A stretch of DNA of 64,000 bases. Source: Myrica gale (Eukaryota; Streptophyta; Magnoliopsida; Fagales; Myricaceae). The stretch covers positions 3,226,501 through 3,290,500 of the forward strand of contig OZ005617.1 in NCBI GenBank assembly GCA_963930655.1, written 5' to 3'. The notes beneath the pieces were generated by a model, which was not told where the DNA came from, made no database searches, and saw only the letters and a program-made list of their open reading frames with translations. Within the stretch, counting starts at the first letter, position 1; every line of letters starts with the position of its first letter. Position numbers and translations under genes: made by a program. Positions 1-11,464 of the stretch are shown here, in pieces.

Positions 1-246
1 CGAACATATTCAGAATTCAAACACAAAAACCAATACATTTTACACAATCTCCAACAACTTTTTAATTTTTTATTCAACATAAATTTTCTCTCTCTATACT
101 TTTTCACATAACTCCAATACTTTTTTATTAAACAATTACATCAAATCATTTCTCTCTCCACTTTACACAAACACCAATAAAATACTATTCAACATAAAAA
201 TTCACAACTTCTCTAAAATCCTACATTTTTTTCTTAAAACGAACAT
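1..246 (-). mobile_element. MITE-like element, left part cut off by the window
   Basis: AT-rich, non-coding. The right end reads AAAACGAACAT, the same terminus as the copy at 32432-32729. Bases 1-228 are the exact reverse complement of 1101-1328. By comparison with the 32.4 kb copy, about 60 bp of the other end lies outside the window. No coding capacity is seen, so it is a non-autonomous DNA transposon by inference; the superfamily is not assigned because no clear TSD is visible. Confidence 0.6.
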
Positions 247-338
247 CACCTTGGTATTTGGTGGAGAAAAGGGTGACAGGAGGTTAGGGTTCGAGTAATA
301 TCACACGTGTTTCGCAATTTGAAGGGATGGTGACTTAG

Positions 339-915
339 ATTAAAAGGCCACGTCATTTTTTTTCGTCACGAAATTGGACCTAAGTTGATAGAATACCTTA
401 AAAAAAAGACAAAGCTCAAGAACTCTGTAGAACGAATGAAAGTCCAGAGATCAGTTTGAGAAAAGTTTAAACCCCAAGAGACTGGCACGTACAATTTTCC
501 TATTAATTGGATCACATTAAGATTTCATCGATCCCAAGCTATAAGGCCTTTTAACAGTAACTTTTGGCACTATTTAAGTACCTCTATAGATAAATATTAA
601 TACATATTAGGGTTAAATATAATAGTTAAAAGGATCATCCCTGTTGGCTACACTAACTATAATTAATTAGTAACTTTTGTCACTATTTAAGTACCTCTAT
701 AGATTTCATCAATCTGTGTTGTCTAGTGTAACTCCTTGTTGATCACGTGTGGAATATATTTTTCAACCTTTTATCTATAGTTGCTTATGTGAACGTCCAT
801 CTTAATCTAGAAGCTGCTGGCAAAATAATTTGTCGTTTATTAATTATAATCTACTGCCACCAAAACGGTTGTAATTTGCGCATCCATTAATCTCTGCAAG
901 TCAAGGTGACTTTAG
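339..915. repeat. Direct repeat, left copy (pair with 1381-1941)
   Basis: Both copies start ATTAAAAGGCCAC and end GGTGACTTTAG. They differ by a ~20-bp indel near the start and a handful of substitutions, roughly 98% identical by eye, so the duplication is recent. They flank a 465-bp MITE-derived segment. No open reading frame or RNA gene is recognised inside. The copies lack LTR-type TG...CA ends, so a segmental duplication is preferred to a TRIM element. Confidence 0.8.
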
Positions 916-1380
916 GGTGGGTTTGTGTGGTAAAATTTTTGGTATTGGGTTTAGTGTTGGTATTGAGTTTAGTGAAAAAGTGAAGAGAGAGGTAATATTT
1001 TATAATTTTTGTAATTTTTTATATTTTTTGATGGAAGAGAGAGAGATTATATTGAAGTATTTTATTAAATTTATATTTTTTTTATAAATTTTCTCTAAAA
1101 ATGTAGGATTTTAGAGAAGTTGTGAATTTTTATGTTGAATAGTATTTTATTGGTGTTTGTGTAAAGTGGAGAGAGAAATGATTTGATGTAATTGTTTAAT
1201 AAAAAAGTATTGGAGTTATGTGAAAAAGTATAGAGAGAGAGAAAATTTATGTTGAATAAAAAATTAAAAAGTTGTTGGAGATTGTGTAAAATGTATTGGT
1301 TTTTGTGTTTGAATTCTGAATATGTTCGGTGGTAGAATTGTGAATATACTTAGAATCCTGAAAAAATGGTGAAAACGAAG
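916..1380 (+). mobile_element. Composite MITE segment between the direct repeats
   Basis: The segment begins GGTGGGTTTGTG and carries the core GTGAAAAAGTGAAGAGAGAG near 975, like the Tourist-type elements elsewhere in the window. From about 1101 it switches to the sequence family of the 32432-32729 element, ending AAAACGAAG. It looks like one MITE nested in, or recombined with, another. Non-coding. Confidence 0.55.
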
Positions 1381-1941
1381 ATTAAAAGGCCACAATTGGA
1401 CCTAAGTTGATAGAATACCTTAAAAAAAAGACAAAGCTCAAGAACTCTGTAGAACGAATGAAAGTCCAGAGATCAGTTTGAGAAAAGTTTAAACCCCAAG
1501 AGACTGGCACGTACAATTTTCCTATTAATTGGATCACATTAAGATTTCATCGATCCCAAGCTATAAGGCCTTTTAACAGTAACTTTTGGCACTATTTAAG
1601 TACCTCTATAGATAAATATTAATACATATTAGGGTTAAATATAATAGTTAAAAGGATCATCCCTGTTGGCTACACTAACTATAATTAATTAGTAACTTTT
1701 GTCACTATTTAAGTACCTCTATAGATTTCATCAATCTCTGTGTTGTCTAGTGTAACTCCTTGTTGATCACGTGTGGAATATATTTTTCAACCTTTTATCT
1801 ATAGTTGCTTATGTGAACGTCCATCTTAATCTAGAAGCTGCTGGCAAAATAATTTGTCGTTTATTAATTATAATCTACTGCCACCAAAGCAGTTGTAATT
1901 TTTGTGCATCCATTAATCTCTGCAAGTCAAGGTGACTTTAG
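1381..1941. repeat. Direct repeat, right copy (pair with 339-915)
   Basis: Second copy of the ~570-bp duplication. It continues into unique sequence (GTAATGTATTC) where the left copy continues into the MITE, so this right edge probably represents the pre-insertion state. Non-coding. Confidence 0.8.
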
Positions 1942-2243
1942 TAATGTATTCTATGATATATTTCTAACCAAAATGAAAGGTCCACATCTTTCATATATAT
2001 ACCCAACTACTATTCTTATCTCTCTCTCTTTTTTTTTTTCTTTTTTTGAAGAGGAAGAGAATTCTCATTCCTCAGGCCCACCAAAATAATATATATCCAC
2101 CAGACTTACAGAAAAACTCGATTAGTCGTGGGAGTTTATTTTTGTGGAGGATCGAACTTGAGTTTACCATACTAATTAATCTGTCATTAACGCCCTGGAA
2201 GCATTCCTATCTCTTTTGGACCGAGACGGAGGGTCATGGTCCC

Positions 2244-2480
2244 GGGAAAGAATTCCTTACTAAGAGGGATTTACCTAATGAGTCCTAACAATTCATTGGA
2301 TGAATGACAACATATTAATGAATCCATCCAATAGTCTATATCACATCCAGATTTTTTTTTAATTTTATATTTTTTTATATTTTAATATAGATCATTGGAT
2401 GAATTCATTAATGTGTTAACATCCATTCAATGACCTGTTATGACCTATTAGGTAATCCCTCTTATGAGGGAATCCGAGTC
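2244..2480. mobile_element. Foldback MITE, probably Mutator-like, with ~10-bp TSD
   Basis: The two arms are inverted repeats of about 100 bp: the left arm reads AGAGGGATTTACCTAATGAG, and the right arm in reverse complement reads AGAGGGATTACCTAATAGG. Flanks are TCATGGTCCC (2234-2243) and TCATGGCCCC (2481-2490), a 10-bp duplication with one mismatch. Length 237 bp, no ORF. A 9-11 bp TSD with long terminal inverted repeats (TIRs) is the known pattern of Mutator-like MITEs. Confidence 0.65.
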
Positions 2481-2490
2481 TCATGGCCCC

Positions 2491-3087
2491 AGCCCTCCAC
2501 AAATTAATCAGTAGGAAATTTATTTTTCATATTACAATCCGAAAATGAGTATGCTCATTTATGTTGTAATTAACTCTTTTGATATAAGTTGTTTAATTTT
2601 GTATGATACGTCTAAAGAAGTACATTTCTGTTAATAAATGAGCATATATACTGATCATCTCTACATCATTGATCTACGTTTAAATTAATTTATTAATTAA
2701 ACTGATATTTAGCGAGAGAGAGTTCATGTCTACTGAACCTGCATGCCCGTGTGTTAACAAATTACTAATACATTTAATTTAATTGGTTAATAATTTGTTC
2801 ATGTTAAAAGAAGAAAAAGGAAAGCAAGACGTTCATTCAGGTACTCGGGAGGTTCAGGAATATTGCATCCCATACCTTTATGCAAAGGTTGTTCTCGTGA
2901 GTTCTTAATTTGGTATCGAAAAAGAAAAAGAATCTCGCAGACGGAAACCATATGCAGACATCATATCAACTCATCAATTTTTGCCACAGTATTCCATACA
3001 CGTGGTTGTCTTGTCCACGTCCCGAGTCACATGCACAACAAAGCCTCCATCGATCTTTGGCCCCATTCTACTCACATCAAACGTGAG
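2491..3087. other. AT-rich intergenic, nothing recognised
   Basis: No coding region, RNA gene or clear transposon end was found. Short ORFs here have no recognisable domains. Confidence 0.5.
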
Positions 3088-3650
3088 CCAGAGGGACTGA
3101 CAGACAGACAGAGAGAGAGAACGAAAAGCAGTACTGAAAGCCAATGCCAATGTGCCATCCCCTCCTTAGTCCTTGGCCACAAAAATGATAATGTTCTCTG
3201 AATCAATGCTATTCCTTGTTCTATATCTGCTATGGAACAAGAAACACGTACATGATATTTGCACTGTGAAGAGATCAGAAAAGAGGGACAGATGATGTAT
3301 GATCCTATTCGTAGTGGATCTGCACAGCTTATAAATGAGCCAAGCTGCCAAGGGACAGAGATCAGAGAGAGAACGAAAAGAGAAGAAATCCCCCCCCCCT
3401 CCTTATAGGCCACTGGGCACTGGCCACACAAATGATAATGATATTTCTCGTCTAGTTTTTGCTTATACATCTGCTATAGGACAAGGAACATATCATCATA
3501 TATTCGCACTGTGAAGAGATCAGAAAGAAGTACATGCAACTTATGATGCGGAGAACAACGCAAATTATGATCTGCGCAACTTATACAGCTTGCATGGTTC
3601 TCTATACATGCCATATAGTTTAACAGAGCCAGACCACATGACAGATACAC
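3088..3650. repeat. Diverged tandem duplication, period ~255 bp
   Basis: Two units share the same order of landmarks: GAGAGAGAACGAAAAG, GGCCACA-AAATGATAATG, CATCTGCTAT (or ATCTGCTAT) GGAACAAG, and GCACTGTGAAGAGATCAGAAA. Unit 1 runs from about 3110 to 3360 and unit 2 from about 3365 to 3640. Divergence and indels mean it is older than the 339/1381 pair. No coding function seen. Confidence 0.6.
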
Positions 3651-3659
3651 GTATAACAC

Positions 3660-4612
3660 TTGGTAACATAATTTACAGAAAAATATCTTGCTGCATTCAG
3701 GATGACCACCTAGGAGTTAATTAACTTCGATTTCTATGTTCTCGTCTCATGTCTTATCATGAATTTTTCTATGGCCCTCGCATCGATGATTCGTCCCTCG
3801 CACTCCCTGTTATACTTAAAAAGTGGGAAATGATTCAGTTACCCATGGTCTGAATCGTTTCTTCAAGATCTGTTGCCCTTAAGGGCGTAAGATCATTTAA
3901 TGAAGCTTGGGGCGCGCCTAACCGGCTCCGTAAGATCTAGTTGGACCACTTAGATTAACGTGCGATCAATGCTCCAACCACTATTTTTTTCCAAATCTCC
4001 CGAAATCCCACCGTCGACTCTCCTCTGTCCAAACTTGGTGAAGGCCCTCTAGTCAAAAGTGCATGGCCTCATTTTCGGAAATGGATTCCCCTTCCGAGGG
4101 AATCCATTCTCCTTGAAACAAAAGCTTCCACTCGTCGTAACCCTCAAACTTTGCAATTTTTTATTGGAGACGAAAGTCATCTCTATCTCGCAACATCGCC
4201 TTATTCTCTCCCACTGGTGAATTTTTTTTTTCACCAAGTCGAGAATTCGTTGTTAGCTATTTCGTATAGATTCGGAGCCTACTCATTTCCAGAAAAAAAA
4301 ACAGACACAAGATTCATGATTCACATGCTTCGCTTGTGATATCGTTTGCGCTCAACAATAGTCAAAGGTTTGAAAAATTCATGAACTTGGGTTTGAATAT
4401 AGGTAGTATCTTATGCACAAGTTGATAGAAGCAGACAATGGCCGGTCCACCTTGCTAATTGATCTATAGCGTCGTTGTTATATATATGATGGATTTGCCA
4501 CACCATTGAGCACGTGCTCCAATATTCTCGAATCTCGACTATTTCCCACTCGCAGCAGTCAGCATCAGATGTACTCATTCCTTTTTTTGCTTCTCCTTGG
4601 ACTTCTTAAGAT
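3660..4612. other. Intergenic, no gene recognised; palindromic G-box near 4512
   Basis: No supported gene. GAGCACGTGCTC at about 4510-4521 is a perfect palindrome containing a G-box (CACGTG). That motif binds bHLH and bZIP factors, but nothing shows that it is used here. Confidence 0.4.
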
Positions 4613-4962
4613 CTAGAAGTAATGTTTGACGTTAGAACATTTTAGTCGCATCATGGAACAGAAACGACATCAATTTACAGTTTACAGGGCCAGGATGTTC
4701 ACGATACTTATATGCATGCTTATTTTTCCTATATCATATTACCATCCTTAATTACTTCCATAGTGTTTGTGAAGATAAAATTTTACCCTAGAATTAATGT
4801 TTGACGTTAGAACATTTTAGTCGCATCATGGAACAGAAACGACATCAATTTACAGTTTACAGGGCCAGGATGTTCACGATACTTATATGCATGCTTATTT
4901 TTCCTATATCATATTACCATCCTTAATTACTTCCATAGTGTTTGTGAAGATAAAATTTTACC
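4613..4962. repeat. Exact tandem duplication, 175-bp unit x2
   Basis: Unit 1 is 4613-4787 and unit 2 is 4788-4962. Both begin CTAGAA-TAATGTTTGACG and end in the first ~25 bp of the MITE at 4938 (GTGTTTGTGAAGATAAAATT). The copies are essentially identical, so the duplication is recent and happened after the MITE inserted. Confidence 0.85.
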
Positions 4963-5179
4963 CAAAAATTTTAACATCATTATCTTCTCATTATCTCTCC
5001 TTCCTTTTTTCTAACTTTTTTACTAACTTTTTTATTTTTTACCAACTTTTTTCAATTACTTTTTTATTCTCTCTACTTATTTTTTATCTAACTTTTTTAC
5101 ACTTTTTACTAACTTTTTCACTTTTTCATTCTCTCTCCTCACTTTTTTACAAACCCTAAAATTTTACTTACACAAACAC
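4938..5179. mobile_element. MITE with TA flanks (Stowaway-size)
   Basis: TIRs are GTGTTTGTGAAGATAAAATT at the left and, in reverse complement, GTGTTTGTGTAAGTAAAATT at the right. It is flanked by TA at 4936-4937 and 5180-5181. Length 242 bp, pyrimidine-rich core with TTTTTAC repeats, no ORF. The TA flank suggests Tc1/mariner-type, but the ends are not the canonical Stowaway CTCCCTC. A related element lies at 51460-51651. Confidence 0.6.
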
Positions 5180-5182
5180 TAT

Positions 5183-6916
5183 GTTCATTTTTATTTATTA
5201 AACACCTGAAGTTTTTTATTTTTTATTTCGACGGAGAAACTCGTAATGATTGACATGGTACGAAACGGGTTATATTGGAGCTTTTGTATTCTAAGCATTT
5301 GGGCTCTCAGATTTGTTTTCTTGATAGCTTGTTTGGTATCCAAGAAAATGGAGACATTTCAAACGGGGGGATAAGCTGTTCCCATCGACGTTAGACCTTT
5401 GTGAATTATGAGAGAAGTGACGAGACGAAAACCGAAAAGAAAGGGAATAGACTGCCGTCATTTTTTCAGCCGAGCGCCCTCTGAAAGCTTAGCCGAGCCG
5501 AAAAAATCACTTGTAAACGGACGAAAGTGATGTGGATTCGAGCACTGCGACTGATATTCCGGTACATCCTCCAGTCTACCGTTACTTTAGCCTTTTTCTT
5601 TCTTTTGAAACAAACACCCATGTTTCGTACCACTCCGGGAATTAACTATTAGGAGGAGTGCAAGAGGCAAGAAGCGGAGCGGAAATAAGGGAACAGTACA
5701 AGTATGACAAGCCAAATAATAATTATTCTTGGTTTCTTCGCTATTATTTCTAACTAACCAAATGCCACCATTAAAGCACATACGACGAGCTTTTAAATAT
5801 TTCATGCAACCCCAATTGCCTTGACACCTCTCTCTCCCCCTCCCTCTCTCTGCATTTAGTTTGGATAGAAACAATTCTACGAATCTTTCTGATGCTGTTC
5901 TTCATGTACGCTTTTCTTTATGTGTAGCTCTAAAACCCATGACAGAAAATGTGGGGGAAATTCTTCCACATGTTTGTGGACGTATAATTTATCTTCTTTT
6001 TCAATATTTAGCTCTTTTCTCTTAAAGCCACTTTACTGTCTCTACCTCTTCGTCGTTAAAGACGGGATTTTTGAGCTTCTTCTTTGATTCTTGGGGTAAC
6101 CAAAGTATACCCACAGTTCACAGAAAGTGGTCTTGGGCTTGGGAGGGACTCGACGACTCGTTGTAGGCCCGGCCTAGTGTTTCTCTTCTGTTTTTTCATT
6201 TATGGGTCAGAGAAACAGATTTTTAATTGGTTCTTAACTCGGTGTTTGAGTTGGTGTGTTTTTGCGTGTTAAGAGAACTAAAGCAAAGAGAGAAAATACA
6301 GTGACTGTCACTGAGTTGGTGTTGCGGTGTTGCCCACCTCTTGCCACCATTAGAGGCACTGTCTTGGTTCACGTTTATCGGACCGTGGCCTATAGTTGCT
6401 GGAGCAAATCCGAGTACCCCGTCTATAAGATACCGTTTTCTCTTTTCTCTTTGTTTTCTTCTTTTCATGAAAGTGAGTGTTCTGATTCTGTACCAAAGAG
6501 GGAAGTAATTACTACTGATCCAGTGATGGCCGTTGGTCTTTAAACCCGTTCCTGCACTTCTAACAATAATATGTGTCGGCTCTTTTTTTTCCTTTTTACT
6601 ACTCTTCCGTCTACTAGTTTCTAGCTTCATGTTGTCCCACAAACGTCAATTGGAGATTGGGTTTTACGGATTCTTTAGCCTTTTCTAGCTAGACCATGAT
6701 GGTTTTTGCGCTATCGTTTGCTGGTGCAGAAACTAATTACCTAGGTTGTTCTGGGATACCAAGAATCAATATTTGAGCTAGACACGTGCTTTTATAGGTA
6801 CTTAAAGGAAATATTCCTCAGCAAAAGGAACTAGATTTGGTTCTACTGTGAGGGATAAAGAACTAGGAAGCCATTTGCATCTGATTAGATTGACCTTTAG
6901 AGTTCTATGTTGGAAG
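5183..6916 (+). promoter_or_regulatory. Probable promoter and 5' leader of the bHLH gene
   Basis: This non-coding stretch contains a CT-rich tract near 5820-5855, typical of plant transcription start regions. A G-box CACGTG lies at 6783-6788, about 130 bp before the start codon. A leader intron is likely for this family but its edges cannot be fixed. No separate gene is recognised. Confidence 0.4.
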
Positions 6917-9900
6917 ATGGCTTCTGGGCTCCAAACCGAGGAGAGGGTGCCGGAGAACACGAAGAAAAAACTTGCTCTAGCTGTGAGAAGCATCCAGTGG
7001 AGCTACGCAATATTCTGGTCGATTCCAGCTAGACAACCAGGGTACTGTGGATATCTCTCCTCTTTTGTTTTTGTTTTTTTATTTTCCTGTCCCTTCTTTT
7101 GAAGGAACAAAGATAGTAGATTAAAAAAAAAAAGGAACAAAGACAGTACAAAAAATTTCCTTCATAGACACTCTTCCTCAATTTCTGCGATTGGGTCCGG
7201 TTGAATCTAGAAATTCGACATGGAACGGAAACCTACTAGATTTGAGGTGCGTGCTGGGATTGGAAGCAAGTGTTTATGATCTTTGCAGAGAATTCTGTCC
7301 ATCCTCAATTTTTTGCTCGTGGTATTTTGAGTTTAAACAATTTCTTAATTCCAGCGAATTTTGGATAATGCGGATGCGTATGCTTTGACAAAGGATTGTA
7401 ATTGACCTTCTTTCCACTTCACATACATCAGATTTTGATCTCTAACACCCTTTGTGCAACTTCCTTATCAACAAGAAGATAATTTACATGTCAATTGAGC
7501 AAGTTTTTCATATTTAGTTGACACTCTGTTATCGTGCATATTCAGATCTTGCTTAACTTGCTTTATGCCTAATTTGACTGGAGAAGTTTTCCACCACAGC
7601 TACTAAAAGATTCCACGAAATGTAGCTCCCCACGCACATCATTTTCTAACATAATCTACTTGTTCTAATATCTTAGGGTCTTGGAGTGGGGTGATGGCTT
7701 CTACAATGGAGATATTAAGACAAGGAAAACAATTCAAGCTGTAGAACTCAATGCAGACCAACTGGGTTTGCAGAGAAGTGAACAACTGAGAGACCTATAC
7801 GAGTCCCTCTCAGCTGGTGAAGCCAGCCCACAATCTAGAAGGCCTTCTGTAGCATTAACCCCTGAAGATCTCAGTGACACGGAGTGGTACTACTTGGTTT
7901 GCATGTCATTCGTGTTCAATATTGGACAAGGGTAATCTATTTCCCCTTGGAATCACTTTGCGCTACCTATAACGTTGTTGTCTTCCATCTTCCTCTAAAG
8001 TCTGTTTCTGGTCACTCTTAACTATCATTGATATTTGGTTTAAAATTATATTAGGCTGCCTGGAAGAACTTTAGCAAATGGTGAACCAATCTGGCTATGC
8101 AATGCCCACTTCGCAGATAGTAAGGTTTTCAGTCGCTCTCTGCTGGCAAAGGTAGATCTGTGTTGTCTGGTTCTAATATAATGTCACATATACATATGGA
8201 GTAAACTATAGCATGCTCCAACTCCAAATTGTCAAGAAAACTGACAACATTTTTGCTGTTTGGTTTTGGTTTCATGATGGACTTGGTAACTACCATCTCT
8301 CTCAGAGCGCCTCTATTCAGGTACTAGTATGATTTTTCTAAACCCCAATTTTCTGCCTCTATATCAACTTTGTTACTGTCACATCTAGAACTAAAAACCT
8401 TGGGAAACTAAGATGATTGAACTGTCAGTATAAGTTTTCTAACTAAAGACCTATATTAACCATGAGATCTTTTGATTAAATTTTCAGACTCTGGTATGCT
8501 TTCCATTTTTAGGAGGTGTAGTTGAGCTGGGCGTAACCGACCTGGTAACTTTTTTCTCGGATCCCATTTTGATATATAAGTTATATTGAAATTTGTTACG
8601 CCACAATACAAGTGAAGTAAGTTTTTTCTGTTTGTAATTTGTTTTCTGTAGGTTTTAGAGGATCCTGGACTCATTCAGCACATTAGAACTTCTTTCTTGG
8701 AGATTGCATATCCCGCGAGTAGTTCCAAGAAATCTTTGGGTGCAGGAATCACAAGGAATGCCAATACTCCTACTTGTGCTTTGATTGATCAGGATATTAT
8801 GGTTCCACATGTAGGATGTGAAGAATTAGATATAGTTTCTCCAGATGACAGCTCAAACGGCTTTGAGGCCAATCCAGCAGCAGAGGCTTCATTTATGGTT
8901 GATGGGATGAATGGGGGAGCTTCTCAAGTTCAAAGCTGGCAGTTCATGGATGATGAGCTCAGTAATTGTGTCCATCAGTCCATGAATTCCAGTGATTGCA
9001 TATCTCAGACTTTTGTTGAACCTGGAAAGGCTGTCTCTGCTCCTAAAGATGTAGTAGTGAATGACTATTGTTTGCAAGACCTTCAAAAGAAAAATCACAC
9101 TAAAATGAACTTACTGGATCTTCGAAGCGATGATCTGCACTATCAGAGTGTTCTTTCATCCCTTCTAAAGAGTTCGCACCAGTTGATTTTGGGACCCTGT
9201 TTCCGAAATTATCATCATGAATCCAGCTTTGTCATGTGGAATAGTGGAGGTTTAGCACATTTTCAGAATTCAGGAGGTAAAACCCCTCAAAAGATATTGA
9301 AGAAGGTTTTGTTTACAGTTCCCCGGATGCATGTTGATGTATTTCCAGAATCCCCGGAAGATAATGGCTTTAAAGATGGTGTCTGGAGACCAGAGGCTGA
9401 TGAAATTAGTATGAACCATGCATTAGCTGAGAGGAGGCGAAGGGAAAAACTAAATGAAAGATTTTTTATTCTAAGATCGATGGTTCCTTCAATTAGCAAG
9501 GTAGTTGAAACTCCACTCTCTGGTACTTAGCAATAGTTGGTAATCAATAATTTAAATGATCTTTCATCTCGTTTGTACAGGATGACAAAGTGTCTATGCT
9601 TGACGATGCAATACGATATCTGAAAGAGCTTGAGAGAAGGGTAGAGGTGTTGCAATCTTGCAGGGAGTCGACAGAGGTAGAAGCAGGAACAATAAGGAAA
9701 CCCCAAGACACTTCAGAGAGAACATCTGATAATTATGGCCCCAACAAAATTAATAAGAGCAAGAAGCCACTGATAAACAAGAGGAAGGCTTGTGCTTTTG
9801 ATGAAACGGAGCCAGAGGTGAATTATATTGCTGCAAAAGAAGGTTCAATTGATAATGTGACTGTCAGCATAACTCATAAGGACGTTCTTATTGAGATGAG

Positions 9901-10248
9901 ATGTCCTTCCAAGGAGGGAATGCTGTTAGAGATCATGGATGCAGTAAGCAATCTCCAATTAGATTGTCACTCGGTTCAATCATCTACCACTGAAGGAATT
10001 CTTTCATTGACAATTAAGTCAAAGGTATAAACTCAGAACACATATTTTTCAACTACTCTGGTCTTCTTAAGAAAGACTACTTCTAGGTATCCTGATACCA
10101 ATCCCATGGTTGGATGCCACTTTTATGAGAAGTGACTCTTTTTAACCATTTCCAATTGGATTTTTGTCTTCTGCAGTTTAAGGGATCAGTTGTTGCATCG
10201 GCGGGGATCATCAAACAAGCACTTCAGAGATTCACTAGGACGTTTTGA
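6917..10248 (+). CDS. GL3/EGL3: GL3/EGL3-type bHLH transcription factor (subgroup IIIf)
   Basis: Nuclear bHLH regulator. Family members join R2R3-MYB and TTG1-type WD40 proteins to control trichome or root-hair fate and anthocyanin/proanthocyanidin genes. Predicted exons: 6917-7041, 7677-7931, 8055-8151, 8306-8320 (a 15-nt microexon, SASIQ), 8488-8544, 8652-9500, 9581-10024, 10177-10248. They join in frame to 637 residues, the usual length. The N-terminal MYB-interacting region (about 15-185) includes [33 protein letters not shown] and [20 protein letters not shown]. The acidic middle is poorly conserved. The bHLH domain (about 437-490) has the basic stretch [16 protein letters not shown] with the H-E-R residues for E-box binding, and an intron falls in the loop. 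The C-terminal ACT-like dimerisation region follows. The start was chosen at MASGLQ because relatives begin there; an in-frame upstream ATG at 6848 has no family support. The frame is intact. Confidence 0.93.
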
Positions 10249-11321
10249 AGCTTGTTTTCTCCATCGAGACTTTACAGGCTGTTTTAGTATCCCGGCATCC
10301 ACTGTTATATAATGCGTGTCGGGAAAGGTTCTTTGCTACCCCAAACACCACTTCTAGGATTATTCCGGCAGGTAGAGAATAAACAAAAAAATAAGGTTAA
10401 TCTGATATTGTTTTTTCCCCTGTTAGTAAGTGTACTTCTATAATGAGAAGTGATTGATACACTTTCGTATTCATGATATAGTAATATACATTGTATGTAT
10501 GTGTTCCTGCAAAGTGATATTCACTGAAATAAAAGATGGAGGCAACCTCCATGTATGCAGGAAATCAAACAAAGCCCCAAAGTGCCAAGGGATTAGATTC
10601 ACACTGATATCATTTTTGAGCGTCTGTACTGCTTGCACATGTAACTCCAATATCACTCTCTGCCCAGACAAACATTTTCCCTCTAGCTCTCTCTCTCTCT
10701 CTCTCTCTCGGCCATTCACAAAAGCTTCAGATATACAGCCAAGTATGCATTACCCATTAATAAGATGCATAGCTAGATATGAAAGTTCAGGACAAAAGCT
10801 TCAGATATTGTCCCGAGACATACCCCACCAAAATAACTAGTGGACAACATGAGGTTGGCAAGGGTGTACTGCACATGGCTGCTGTTCAAGATAAAGGCAT
10901 TGAGAACACGGTTGGATAATGTATGGCAGACACAAAAGAGGAAAAAGAAGAAGAAACAGAAAGGGAAAGAAAAGGTGTTAGGTTGAACTTGAAGCCCAGG
11001 CTGCCCAGTGAGGAAACCATTAATCTATAGACTTGTATAGAAATTTGAGATGCCCTGGTTACCATGTCCATTCGGTTTCCAGTCATTTTGTAAGATTTTG
11101 AATCTGCTTGTGCTTAAACTGATAATGAGTGCCCCCAACTTAGCCAACTAAACAACTACAAGTTGGTATCCAAAGTATTTTATAACTCAACTTGCTTTGA
11201 TCCCCAAAGGAGCGGAATTTTTTTCGTCTAAAAAACCCCCCAAACGAGTACGTATGAGACAAGATCATAGACATAAGATACTGATCTCTCTTTAGCCGGA
11301 AAGTAAAAGTGGTCTTTCTTT
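10249..11321. other. 3' flank of the bHLH gene; (CT)n microsatellite
   Basis: Probable 3' UTR and intergenic sequence. AATAAAAG near 10529 could be a poly-A signal, and a (CT)n run lies at about 10685-10708. No other gene is recognised. Confidence 0.4.
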
Positions 11322-11334
11322 AGGTAAGAAATTC

Positions 11335-11451
11335 TTTTTTTTTTTTCTAGATAATGGGTGGGAGCAGGCGGAGCCTGCATCTAACGGGAGTCAACCCGGG
11401 ATCCATCCTCCCAAGGAGGAGGGGTGTCAATCGAGCTATCTCGCTCGTGGC
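11335..11451 (-). mobile_element. tRNA-derived SINE with 13-bp TSDs
   Basis: Identical 13-mers AGGTAAGAAATTC flank the element at 11322-11334 and 11452-11464. On the minus strand the 117-bp body starts near CCTGCCACGAGCGAGATAGC, carries a B-box-like GGGTTGACTCC, and ends in a poly-A run (T run on the plus strand at 11335-11346). Internal pol III promoter-like boxes, an A-tail and a TSD of this size define a SINE copied by LINE machinery. Identical TSDs imply a fairly young insertion. Confidence 0.85.
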
Positions 11452-11464
11452 AGGTAAGAAATTC

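Noticed and set aside
339..1941. An LTR retrotransposon or TRIM with 570-bp LTRs
   Set aside because: The repeats lack TG...CA ends, primer-binding site and TSD, and the middle is MITE sequence.
10471..10719. Minus-strand ORF with (RE)n stretch
   Set aside because: The RERERERE run comes from the (CT)n microsatellite; no supporting family.
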